NCBI RefSeq assembly: GCF_946885955.1
Contig: NZ_CAMPHI010000022.1
Coordinates: 19,469-83,468 of the forward strand
Length of the DNA stretch: 64,000 nt
From: an uncultured Pseudomonas sp.
GTDB lineage: Bacteria > Pseudomonadota > Gammaproteobacteria > Pseudomonadales > Pseudomonadaceae
Reading direction: 5' to 3'
Part shown: piece after piece, positions 28,293-35,477 of the stretch
How the letters are laid out: every line of letters starts with the position of its first letter
How positions within the stretch are numbered: position 1 is the first letter of the stretch
Notes under the pieces: model-generated
What the model was told of the DNA's origin: nothing
The model's database searches: none
What the model saw: the letters and a program-made list of their open reading frames with translations, nothing else
Made by a program: the position numbers and the translations under genes

Positions 28293-28979
28293 ATGACGCA
28301 ACCATTCAAACCACTGCGCTGGGGCGTTGCTGGCCTCTGTTGGCTGGTCAGTTCGATGCTTTCGGCGGCCGGTATGCAGGCCGTCCTGGTCGATGCTCAG
28401 GGGCAGCCGTTAGCCGATGCGCTGATCACCCTGCGTGGCCCCCTCGGCGCTGGGGCCGCCGAGCCACCGGCGGTGATGGATCAAGTGGCCCGCCAGTTCC
28501 AACCCCGCGTCCTGGCGGTGCACACCGGCAGCGCGGTGAGCTTTCCCAACAGCGACAATATTCGTCATCACGTCTATACCTTTTCGCCGGCCAAGCGTTT
28601 CGAGCTGCGCCTGTATCAAGGCACGCCGAGCGAGCCGGTGATATTCGACAAGCCGGGAGTGGTGGTACTGGGCTGCAATATCCATGACTGGATGGTGGGC
28701 TACGTTTACGTGACGGACGATCCCTGGTTCGCCGTGGCCGATGAACAGGGCAGGGTGACCTTCGATGGATTGCCGGCCGGGCGTTACGCGGTCAGCCTGT
28801 GGCATCCGCAAGTGCCCGACATGTTGCCGCAGGCGGCCGGCGAGGTGCAGATCGGCGCGGCCGATCTGCAGCAGCGTTTTACCCTGGGCTTGCGCAGTGC
28901 CCCGGCCCCGGTGAGTGGCGAACCTGTCAGCGCGTTTGGCGCTGCCTTTAAAAAAGCGGCCGACGATGCTGCGCAATAG
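28293..28979 (+). CDS. Exported cupredoxin-like protein
   Basis: A 228-residue protein with a signal peptide (residues 1-26) and a cupredoxin-type domain. Likely copper ligands are H92 or H93 in FPNSDNIRHHVYTF, and C128, H131 and M134 in GCNIHDWMVGY, the standard type 1 spacing. A small carboxypeptidase-regulatory-like beta domain follows (GRVTFDGLPAGRYAVSLWHPQ). Such proteins are often labelled methylamine-utilization protein, but no methylamine genes are nearby. It is the first gene of a four-gene operon and overlaps the phosphodiesterase start by 14 bases. Electron transfer or copper/redox sensing in the periplasm is plausible. Confidence 0.8.
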   Translation: MTQPFKPLRWGVAGLCWLVSSMLSAAGMQAVLVDAQGQPLADALITLRGPLGAGAAEPPAVMDQVARQFQPRVLAVHTGSAVSFPNSDNIRHHVYTFSPAKRFELRLYQGTPSEPVIFDKPGVVVLGCNIHDWMVGYVYVTDDPWFAVADEQGRVTFDGLPAGRYAVSLWHPQVPDMLPQAAGEVQIGAADLQQRFTLGLRSAPAPVSGEPVSAFGAAFKKAADDAAQ

Positions 28980-31296
28980 CTTTCAGGCGCGTATCGCCAT
29001 TGTGCTGATCCTGCTGCTGTCGGTGGTGGTCGGTGCGCTGTACCTCGCGGTGCAGACGGCGACCAGCGTGGCGGTCCGGAGCCAGGCACGCGAGCAGCTG
29101 GAGGTCGGTAGCCTGGTATTTCAGCAACTGCTCGAAGTGCGCGGTCGGCAACTGCACGATGCGGTGCAGGTGCTCGCCGCCGATTTCGGCTTCAAGGAGG
29201 CGGTAGCCAGCGGCGACCACGAGACGATCCGTTCGGCGCTGGCCAATCACGGCGCCCGCATCAATGCCGACCTGGTACTGATGCTCGGTCTGGACGGCAG
29301 CCTGGCGGTCACCACCGATCGGCAGATTCAGGGGCAGACCGCCCAACGCCTGAGCGCGGAAGTCATGCGGCGACAACGCGAGGGCATGCAGGTTTTCCTG
29401 ATGCCGATCGACGACAGAATCTATCTGCTGGTGCAAACCACGGTCAGCGCTCCCCTGCCGATCGCCCGGGTGATGTTGGGGTTCCGCGTGGATGAGGTGT
29501 TTGCCGCCGAGCTGCGCGGCTTGACCCACCTCGATCTGACCCTGGTAGCCAGCCAGGACGGTGTGGCGGATATCTGGATCAGCACCCTCGCCGACGAATC
29601 GCGCGCGCAGTTGCAGCGGGACATGGCGGCCGCGGGCGCCCCGGTCGATACCGCGCAGTTTGCCGACGGTCGTTACCTGGGACAGCGTCTGGTGTTGGCC
29701 AGCGGCGACGGCTTCAGCGTGCAGGCGCTGCTGCATAAATCGCTACGGCAGGCCCAGGAGGCGTTCGCCCCGCTCGATCGAAATATTCTGCTGATTGCTC
29801 TGGCCGCCTTGCTGGCCTCCCTCGTCGGCGCCTTGCTGCTGGCGCGCGGTGTGTCGCAACCGGTGCGGCTCCTGGCCGCGGCTACCGAACGGATCGGTCA
29901 GGGCGACTATCAGGCGCCGCTGGAGCTCGATCGCGACGATGAGTTGGGCAGCTTGGCCAAAGCCTTCCAGGCCATGCAGCAGGGGATTGCCGAACGTGAG
30001 CGACAGTTGGCGCATAACGCCCTGCATGATCGTTTGACCGGGTTACCCAATCGCGCTCTGGCACTCGAACGTCTCGGCACGGCGATCACCGCCCGGCGGC
30101 CGTTTGCCTTGCTGTGTCTCGGTGTGGGTAACCTGCGCGCGATCAAGGACAGCTACGGCGCCGCTTCTGGCGACCTGGCCGTGCAGCAGCTCGGGCGGCA
30201 ATTGCAGGGTACCCTGCGGCCTGGCGATAGCCTTGCGCACCTGCTGCTTGATGAATTCCTCCTGCAGCTCGACGGCTGTGACAGCGATGCCGCGGTGGCC
30301 GTGGCCGACCGCATCCTGCGTGCGCTGAGCAAACCGCTGCCGATCGGCAATGGCGAGGCGCAACTCGAGTGCCGGGCCGGTATCAGCGCCTACCCGGTCG
30401 ACGGTGAGACCCCGGACGATCTGCTGCGCCGCGCCGGCATCGCCATGCAGGATGCCGAGCACCTGCCCGGCCGTCTGCAGGTCTACCAGGAGGGACGTGA
30501 CGCCGCCCACCAACGGCAGATTCGCCTGATCCGCGACCTCTACCGCGCGCCGGAGCGAAGCGAGCTGGTCCTGCATTATCAGCCCAAGCTGGACCTAAAA
30601 AACGCCAGGGTGCTGCAGGCTGAGGCGCTGCTGCGCTGGCAACACCCCGAACTGGGGTTGATTTCGCCAGGCGAGTTCATTCCCCTGGCCGAGCGCACGG
30701 GAAGCATTCAGCTACTGACGGCGTGGGTCATCGAAGAGGTCTTGCGGCAGCTGCGCGAATGGGGCTTGCGTGGTCTGCGGGTGCAGGTCTCGCTGAATAT
30801 TTCCACTGAAGACCTGGTCGACCCGCAACTGCCGGTCCGGGTCCGGCAGTTGCTGGCGCGTTATCAGGTAGCGCCCGCGCAACTGGTGTTCGAGATCACC
30901 GAGAGCGGCGTGATGCTCAACCCAACGGTCGCCCTGCAGGTGCTGCACGGCTTGCGCGACTGTGGCATCAGCCTTTCGGTGGACGATTTCGGCACTGGCT
31001 ACTCGTCGCTGACTCAGCTCAAACGCATGCCGGTGCAGGAGTTGAAGATCGACCAGTCGTTTATTCGCGATCTGGACGACGCCAGCGAGGATTCGGTAAT
31101 CGTCCGTTCGACCATCGAAATGAGTCACAGCCTGGGCCTCAAGGTCGTCGCCGAGGGCGTCGAATACCAGCGCAGCCTGTCGCTATTGCAGCATTGGCAC
31201 TGCGACACCGTCCAGGGCTACCTGATCAGCCGCCCGTTGGCGGCCAACGCATTCGAGAGCTGGATGGCACAGCCCCTGCGAGAGGTGAACGGATGA
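28966..31296 (+). CDS. Membrane c-di-GMP phosphodiesterase (sensor-HAMP-degenerate GGDEF-EAL)
   Basis: A 776-residue inner-membrane signalling protein. Helix at 10-29, a periplasmic domain of about 240 residues (probably Cache-like), second helix at 274-294, HAMP at about 295-350, GGDEF domain 355-510, EAL domain 525-770. The cyclase signature is LLDEF (427-431) instead of GGDEF, so cyclase activity is unlikely. The EAL domain keeps its catalytic set: E553 (EALLRW), N611, E643, D673-D674 (DDFGTGYS), K694, E730 and Q750. It should hydrolyse c-di-GMP in response to a periplasmic cue. It overlaps the genes on both sides (14 and 4 bases). Confidence 0.93.
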   Translation: MLRNSFQARIAIVLILLLSVVVGALYLAVQTATSVAVRSQAREQLEVGSLVFQQLLEVRGRQLHDAVQVLAADFGFKEAVASGDHETIRSALANHGARINADLVLMLGLDGSLAVTTDRQIQGQTAQRLSAEVMRRQREGMQVFLMPIDDRIYLLVQTTVSAPLPIARVMLGFRVDEVFAAELRGLTHLDLTLVASQDGVADIWISTLADESRAQLQRDMAAAGAPVDTAQFADGRYLGQRLVLASGDGFSVQALLHKSLRQAQEAFAPLDRNILLIALAALLASLVGALLLARGVSQPVRLLAAATERIGQGDYQAPLELDRDDELGSLAKAFQAMQQGIAERERQLAHNALHDRLTGLPNRALALERLGTAITARRPFALLCLGVGNLRAIKDSYGAASGDLAVQQLGRQLQGTLRPGDSLAHLLLDEFLLQLDGCDSDAAVAVADRILRALSKPLPIGNGEAQLECRAGISAYPVDGETPDDLLRRAGIAMQDAEHLPGRLQVYQEGRDAAHQRQIRLIRDLYRAPERSELVLHYQPKLDLKNARVLQAEALLRWQHPELGLISPGEFIPLAERTGSIQLLTAWVIEEVLRQLREWGLRGLRVQVSLNISTEDLVDPQLPVRVRQLLARYQVAPAQLVFEITESGVMLNPTVALQVLHGLRDCGISLSVDDFGTGYSSLTQLKRMPVQELKIDQSFIRDLDDASEDSVIVRSTIEMSHSLGLKVVAEGVEYQRSLSLLQHWHCDTVQGYLISRPLAANAFESWMAQPLREVNG

Positions 31297-32150
31297 TCTA
31301 TTTGCGCGGCCTCGGCTTGTGTCTGCTTGGCCTCTGGCCGAGCCTGCTGCTGGCCGATGGGCGTCTGCTCGCCAGCGCTGGTGCGAGCAGCCTTGAGGGC
31401 GCCGCAGGTGGCGGAATCACCCCCTGGGCGGTGCTGTCCGGTTATGGCGAGCGCGGCGAATGGGGCGCGACGGCGTTCGCCACCCGGGTGGAAACAGGCG
31501 ATTACCGCCTGGACGCGGCAGGGGTTGCAGCGGCTTTCGATAACCGGGTGGAGCTGTCCTATGCACGACAACGCTTCGATCTGGGCAACCTGGCGCGCGG
31601 GCTCGACCTTCCGGAAAACAGCCTGAGCCAGGATATATTCGGGATCAAGCTACGCTTGTTCGGCGACTTGATCTATGACCGCCTGCTTCAGGTGTCCCTG
31701 GGCGTGCAGCACAAGCGGCAGAAGGACTTTCTCATCCCCCGCCTGGTGGGCGCCCAGCGCAGCGAAGATACCGAGGGCTATCTCAACGCCAGCCGGCTGA
31801 TCCTCGGCGGCGCCTTCGGTTACAACCTGCTGCTCAACGCCGGTATGCGCTACAGCCGGGCCAATGAGCTGGGGTTGTTGGGCTTTGGCGGCGATCGTCG
31901 CGACCGCCGCTCATTGCTGAAGGAGGGCTCTGCTGCGGTGTTGTTCAATCCGCGCTGGGCTTTGGGCATGGAATACCGCGAGAAACCCGACAACCTGAAC
32001 TTTGCCGGCGAAAGCGACTGGGCCGATCTGTTCGTCGGCTATTTCCCCAATAAGCACCTGGCCGTGGTGCTGGCCTACGCGCGGCTTGGCAGTATCGCCG
32101 GGCTGGACAACCAGAACGGCGCCTACCTGTCCGTGCAGGGGAGTTTCTGA
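31293..32150 (+). CDS. DUF3034 outer-membrane beta-barrel-type protein
   Basis: A 285-residue exported protein with a signal peptide ending LLLADG. The mature part alternates hydrophobic and polar residues in strands with many Tyr, Arg and Gly, and ends YLSVQGSF with a C-terminal phenylalanine, the usual mark of an outer-membrane barrel. The sequence GRLLASAGASSLEGAAGGGITPWAVLSGYG is typical of the DUF3034 family, whose function is unknown. Its ATG overlaps the phosphodiesterase stop as ATGA; the globin gene starts two bases after its stop. Confidence 0.8.
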   Translation: MIYLRGLGLCLLGLWPSLLLADGRLLASAGASSLEGAAGGGITPWAVLSGYGERGEWGATAFATRVETGDYRLDAAGVAAAFDNRVELSYARQRFDLGNLARGLDLPENSLSQDIFGIKLRLFGDLIYDRLLQVSLGVQHKRQKDFLIPRLVGAQRSEDTEGYLNASRLILGGAFGYNLLLNAGMRYSRANELGLLGFGGDRRDRRSLLKEGSAAVLFNPRWALGMEYREKPDNLNFAGESDWADLFVGYFPNKHLAVVLAYARLGSIAGLDNQNGAYLSVQGSF

Positions 32151-32152
32151 TC

Positions 32153-32575
32153 ATGCGTATCGCGCTTCTGGCTGCATTGTTGAGCCTGATGGCCTGCGCG
32201 CGGGCGCTTCCGCCGCAGGACGACAGCCTGTACCGGGCGCTTGGCGAGCAGGCCGGGATCACCCGGATCGTCGAAGGCATGCTGCTGAATATCGCCAGGG
32301 ATAAACGCATCGTCGGTCATTTCGAGAACGTCGATATCGTGCGTCTGCGCGACAAGCTGGTCGAGCAGTTCTGCGTCGAGGCCGGCGGCCCTTGCACCTA
32401 CAGCGGTGACAGCATGGAAGAGAGCCACAAGGGCCAGCAGCTCACGCCCAGCGACTTCAATGCACTGGTGGAGAATCTGCAGGCGGCAATGAGCGCCGAA
32501 GGCATCGCCATGCCCGCGCAAAACCGCTTGCTGGCGCGCCTGGCGCCGATGCGCGGACAAATCATCGATCGCTAA
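32153..32575 (+). CDS. Group I truncated hemoglobin, predicted lipoprotein
   Basis: A 140-residue protein. Residues 1-15 are a lipoprotein signal (MRIALLAALLSLMAC, lipobox LMA-C15), so the globin should be outside the cytoplasm. The rest is a 2/2 hemoglobin of group I: SLYRALGEQAGITRIVEGMLLNI opens the fold, H92 in ESHKGQQLTPSDF is the expected proximal heme ligand, and C74 and C81 could form a disulfide. Such globins bind O2, NO or CO. It is the last gene of the cupredoxin-phosphodiesterase operon, which suggests a gas or redox input to c-di-GMP signalling. Confidence 0.85.
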   Translation: MRIALLAALLSLMACARALPPQDDSLYRALGEQAGITRIVEGMLLNIARDKRIVGHFENVDIVRLRDKLVEQFCVEAGGPCTYSGDSMEESHKGQQLTPSDFNALVENLQAAMSAEGIAMPAQNRLLARLAPMRGQIIDR

Positions 32576-32644
32576 TCGAGCCCGCCGGGTGCTATGCCGG
32601 CGCCAGCTTGGCGCGTGTGCGCTCAGCAGCGCAGTGGCGGGAAA

Positions 32645-32860
32645 TCAGGCGCGCTGCATGCCTTGCAGGGCGATCGCTTCGCGCGCCAGGCGCAATTGAT
32701 CGGCATCCTGGTTCATCCGGTGGATCACATTGAACAGTTGCTGTTTGAGCAGTTCGTCGCCGATGCGTTCCGCCGCGCGCATTACCGCGATGGCGGCTGC
32801 TTCGTTATTGTCGGCGACCAGGTCCAGCGTTTTGCACAGGTTTCTTGTGGCACGGCTCAC
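32645..32860 (-). CDS. Small helical protein, unrecognised
   Basis: A 71-residue acidic-basic helical protein (VSRATRNLCKTLDLVADNNEAAAIAVMRAAERIGDELLKQQ...). It has no signal peptide or membrane segment. A strong AGGAGG lies 8 bases before the GTG at 32860; a GTG two codons earlier is too close to it, so 32860 is the likely start. The good ribosome binding site and unbroken frame support a real gene, though the function is unknown. It lies convergent with the globin operon. Confidence 0.65.
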   Translation of the reverse strand: MSRATRNLCKTLDLVADNNEAAAIAVMRAAERIGDELLKQQLFNVIHRMNQDADQLRLAREAIALQGMQRA

Positions 32861-32970
32861 CGGCACACCCTCCTAAAATTCAGTACGCACTTTAGAGCAG
32901 CCCTGTTGCGTTTTTGTTGCGCCTTCAGTGGAGCTTGCCGACGACTCGCACGTCCCGGTCTAGAGGGTTT

Positions 32971-33843
32971 TCAGCGAAGCGTGTCGGCAATCGCGTGGAT
33001 GTCTTCGCGATGGTCGACGATCATTCTCAATTCGCCGTTTTCGCCGATGGAATCCTGCGGTGGAAGCAACTTGCGGTAAGCGGCCAACGCTTGCAGCGGA
33101 GGCAAGCCGACATCGATATGGCGTTCTTTCAGGGCGTGGTATAGCGCCAGATTGACCAGGTCGAGCAGGTCGATACGCGGCCCGCCACTGCATTGCCAGT
33201 TGCCGGCCTCGCGGGTCACCTCGATGTATTCGCCGTCCACCGCCCACTTCTTCAACACGATAATGCCGAGGGACTTGCTGTATTCGCGGCATAGCTTGCC
33301 GTACAACTCTGGGTTGGGCGGGGTGCTGGCGTCCCTGAACGCCGAGAGCACGGCGAGGGTGCCGACTTCGCTGAGCAGGCTGGCGAGCAAGGCGTGCTGC
33401 GGCGCCACATGGCCGAGCAGGCGCGCGAGCAGGGCGCTGGTACTGGCCTTGAGCACCAGACGGCTCCAGGCTTCGACGAACAGGCGCTTGTGCGCCGGGC
33501 TGTGCAGGGTGAACAGGCTCTTGATGCTGTGCACCATGGTAATGCGATCGACCTCGCCCATGCCGAGCAGCACGATCACTTCGTTCAGGGTCTTGGGTGC
33601 GTGGCTGTGCCGATACAGGGCGCAGGAGGCGTGTTTCATCAGCAGCGCGCTGAGCGCCGGGTCGCGGCTGATCAGCCGCACCAAGGCGGTCATCGGCACC
33701 TGCGCATCGCCCAGGGCGCGGCGAATATCCAGGGTGAGGGTTGGCAGGCTGGGTAGTTGTTCCTCACCCTGCATCAGCTGTGAAACCACGCGCCGATAGA
33801 TCGAATATTCCGAAGCTTCGCCAGCCAGGGTGTCCGTGCTCAA
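32971..33843 (-). CDS. HDOD domain protein (second copy in window)
   Basis: A 290-residue HDOD protein: LPSLPTLTLDIRRALGDAQVPMTALVRLISRDPALSALLMKHASCALY opens the domain, followed by LNEVIVLLGMGEVDRITMVHSI. It lacks the catalytic HD pair and so should act as a signalling or scaffold protein. The start is TTG at 33843, supported by CAGGAG 8 bases upstream; no ATG fits. It is only distantly similar to the HDOD protein at 8079-8915. Confidence 0.85.
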   Translation of the reverse strand: MSTDTLAGEASEYSIYRRVVSQLMQGEEQLPSLPTLTLDIRRALGDAQVPMTALVRLISRDPALSALLMKHASCALYRHSHAPKTLNEVIVLLGMGEVDRITMVHSIKSLFTLHSPAHKRLFVEAWSRLVLKASTSALLARLLGHVAPQHALLASLLSEVGTLAVLSAFRDASTPPNPELYGKLCREYSKSLGIIVLKKWAVDGEYIEVTREAGNWQCSGGPRIDLLDLVNLALYHALKERHIDVGLPPLQALAAYRKLLPPQDSIGENGELRMIVDHREDIHAIADTLR

Positions 33844-33957
33844 GATTCGTGCTCCTGCCGTTTTTCGACAGTGTAGGCAGCGGTCCGTTACTTGGCCTCG
33901 CAGGCGATCAGTGGCAAGCGGTGTCAGCGGGTTTCACAGCCCTTTTTTAACAGCCTG

Positions 33958-35190
33958 CTAGTGCCTTTTCGCCTTGCGGATACGCAAGGCGATGCCGCCG
34001 ATGATCGCCAGCGCCGCCGGCCCTAGCACGCTGGCGGCCATTTCCGGCGAGAACGCGATGCCCAGGCTGTGCAAGCCCTCGACGCCGAGTTTGAACAGGC
34101 TGAGCAGGTAGTAGCTGATGGCGATGATCGACAGGCCTTCGACCGCCTTCTGGATTTTGATCTGGGTGTTGGCGCGGGTATTGAGGCTGCGCAGGATCTC
34201 CGAATTCTGCTCTTCCACCTCGACCTGTACCCGGGTTTGCAGCAGCTCACCGAGGTTGGCCACGCTCTGCCCCAGGCGTAGCAGGCGTTGTTCGGTTACC
34301 GCGCAGTAACGCACCGTGGGTTTGAAGCGCCGCTCGATGAATACACCGAGGCGCTGGCAGTCGCCGACATGGCTCTCGCGTAGCTCGGTGATGCGTTCGA
34401 ATACCAGCTGCGCATAGGCCTCGGTGGCGCTGAAGCGCTGCCGGTGAATCGCCGTATTGCGCACCAGAGTGGCCGAGAGCAGGGCGATATCGCTGAGCAG
34501 CTGTTTGGCATTGCTGTTGCCGGGGTCGGCGTTGCGGTCGGACAGTTTCGCCAGTTGCTGGTCATAGGCCTTGAGTTGACGATCCACGGTCTGCGCCACC
34601 GGCAGCGTCAGCGAGGCCATCATGCGGTAGGTTTCGATTTCCAGCAGGCGGCGGATCATCCGCCCGAGGCGGTAGGCGTTGAGCCTTCGGTTGACCAGCA
34701 GAAGGCGGTTGCGCCCGTCCTCGCTGAGCTGGAAGTCACTCCACACCGTGGCATCGCCGCCACCGATATCCGAACCGGCCGGGTCCTTGAAACCATAGCG
34801 GGCGTTGTGTCCTTCCCAGTGTTGTTCCGACTCCACGAGGATCTGCACGGCGTTGATGATCAGTTGCCGGTAGGGCTCGATCAGCGCCGCCAGAGCCTGC
34901 GGCAGGGCTGGCCAGAATTCGCCGTTGGCCTGCTTGGGCAGCATCAGCGTCAGGGTGAAGAATTCGGCATGTCGCTCCCACTTCAACGGGCCACCATCCA
35001 TCTGCACCAGGCCCTGGGCGGTACCGGCGGGCCAGGGCGCTGGCGCAAGCTCGGCGAGCGCGGCGATCACCGTTTCGCTGACGCTGCTCTGGTCGAGCAA
35101 GGCGATATGGAAGACGTGAGCCGGTTCGTTGAAATACAGCGAGGGGCGGGCATGCAGCTCGTTATGCAGGACGGTTCTGAGTGGGTGCAT
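33958..35190 (-). CDS. DUF3422 membrane protein
   Basis: A 410-residue protein of the DUF3422 family. It starts MHPLRTVLHNELHARPSLYF and contains FVQMDGGPLKWERHAEFFTLTLML-type sequence (here LVQMDGGPLKWERHAEFFT) that marks the family. A long helical, coiled-coil-prone middle (about 220-340) is followed by two C-terminal membrane helices (AISYYLLSLFKLG, SVLGPAALAIIGGIALRI). The function is unknown; these proteins resemble CorA-like topologies but are not shown to be transporters. It is divergent from putA, 287 bases away. Confidence 0.85.
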   Translation of the reverse strand: MHPLRTVLHNELHARPSLYFNEPAHVFHIALLDQSSVSETVIAALAELAPAPWPAGTAQGLVQMDGGPLKWERHAEFFTLTLMLPKQANGEFWPALPQALAALIEPYRQLIINAVQILVESEQHWEGHNARYGFKDPAGSDIGGGDATVWSDFQLSEDGRNRLLLVNRRLNAYRLGRMIRRLLEIETYRMMASLTLPVAQTVDRQLKAYDQQLAKLSDRNADPGNSNAKQLLSDIALLSATLVRNTAIHRQRFSATEAYAQLVFERITELRESHVGDCQRLGVFIERRFKPTVRYCAVTEQRLLRLGQSVANLGELLQTRVQVEVEEQNSEILRSLNTRANTQIKIQKAVEGLSIIAISYYLLSLFKLGVEGLHSLGIAFSPEMAASVLGPAALAIIGGIALRIRKAKRH

Positions 35191-35477
35191 ACAAGGGTCT
35201 GCGCAGTCGAAGGAATGCTGCAGTGACGTAGCCCGGCGCGCTGGTGTCACGCCTGATCTACCGTTCGGCAGGTTTCCAATGAATCGTCGCAAGAAGTTCC
35301 CGTTACTGGAGGTTTCCGCAAAAACTCCAGAGTTTTCAGCAAGAAGCTGTCATCGCTCTGCCACTAAATTGAGTCGTTCATGGACGCAGTGCGCAGGTTT
35401 TGGCCAGTTTGCAATTGGTCATGCCAGCCAAGCTGCGCTAGACCGATAACAATACACTCCACAAGAGGATGGGCGTG

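Noticed and set aside
32594..33079. 161-codon plus-strand frame after the globin gene
   Set aside because: It overlaps the small minus-strand gene with a strong AGGAGG and the end of the HDOD gene, and shows no domain.
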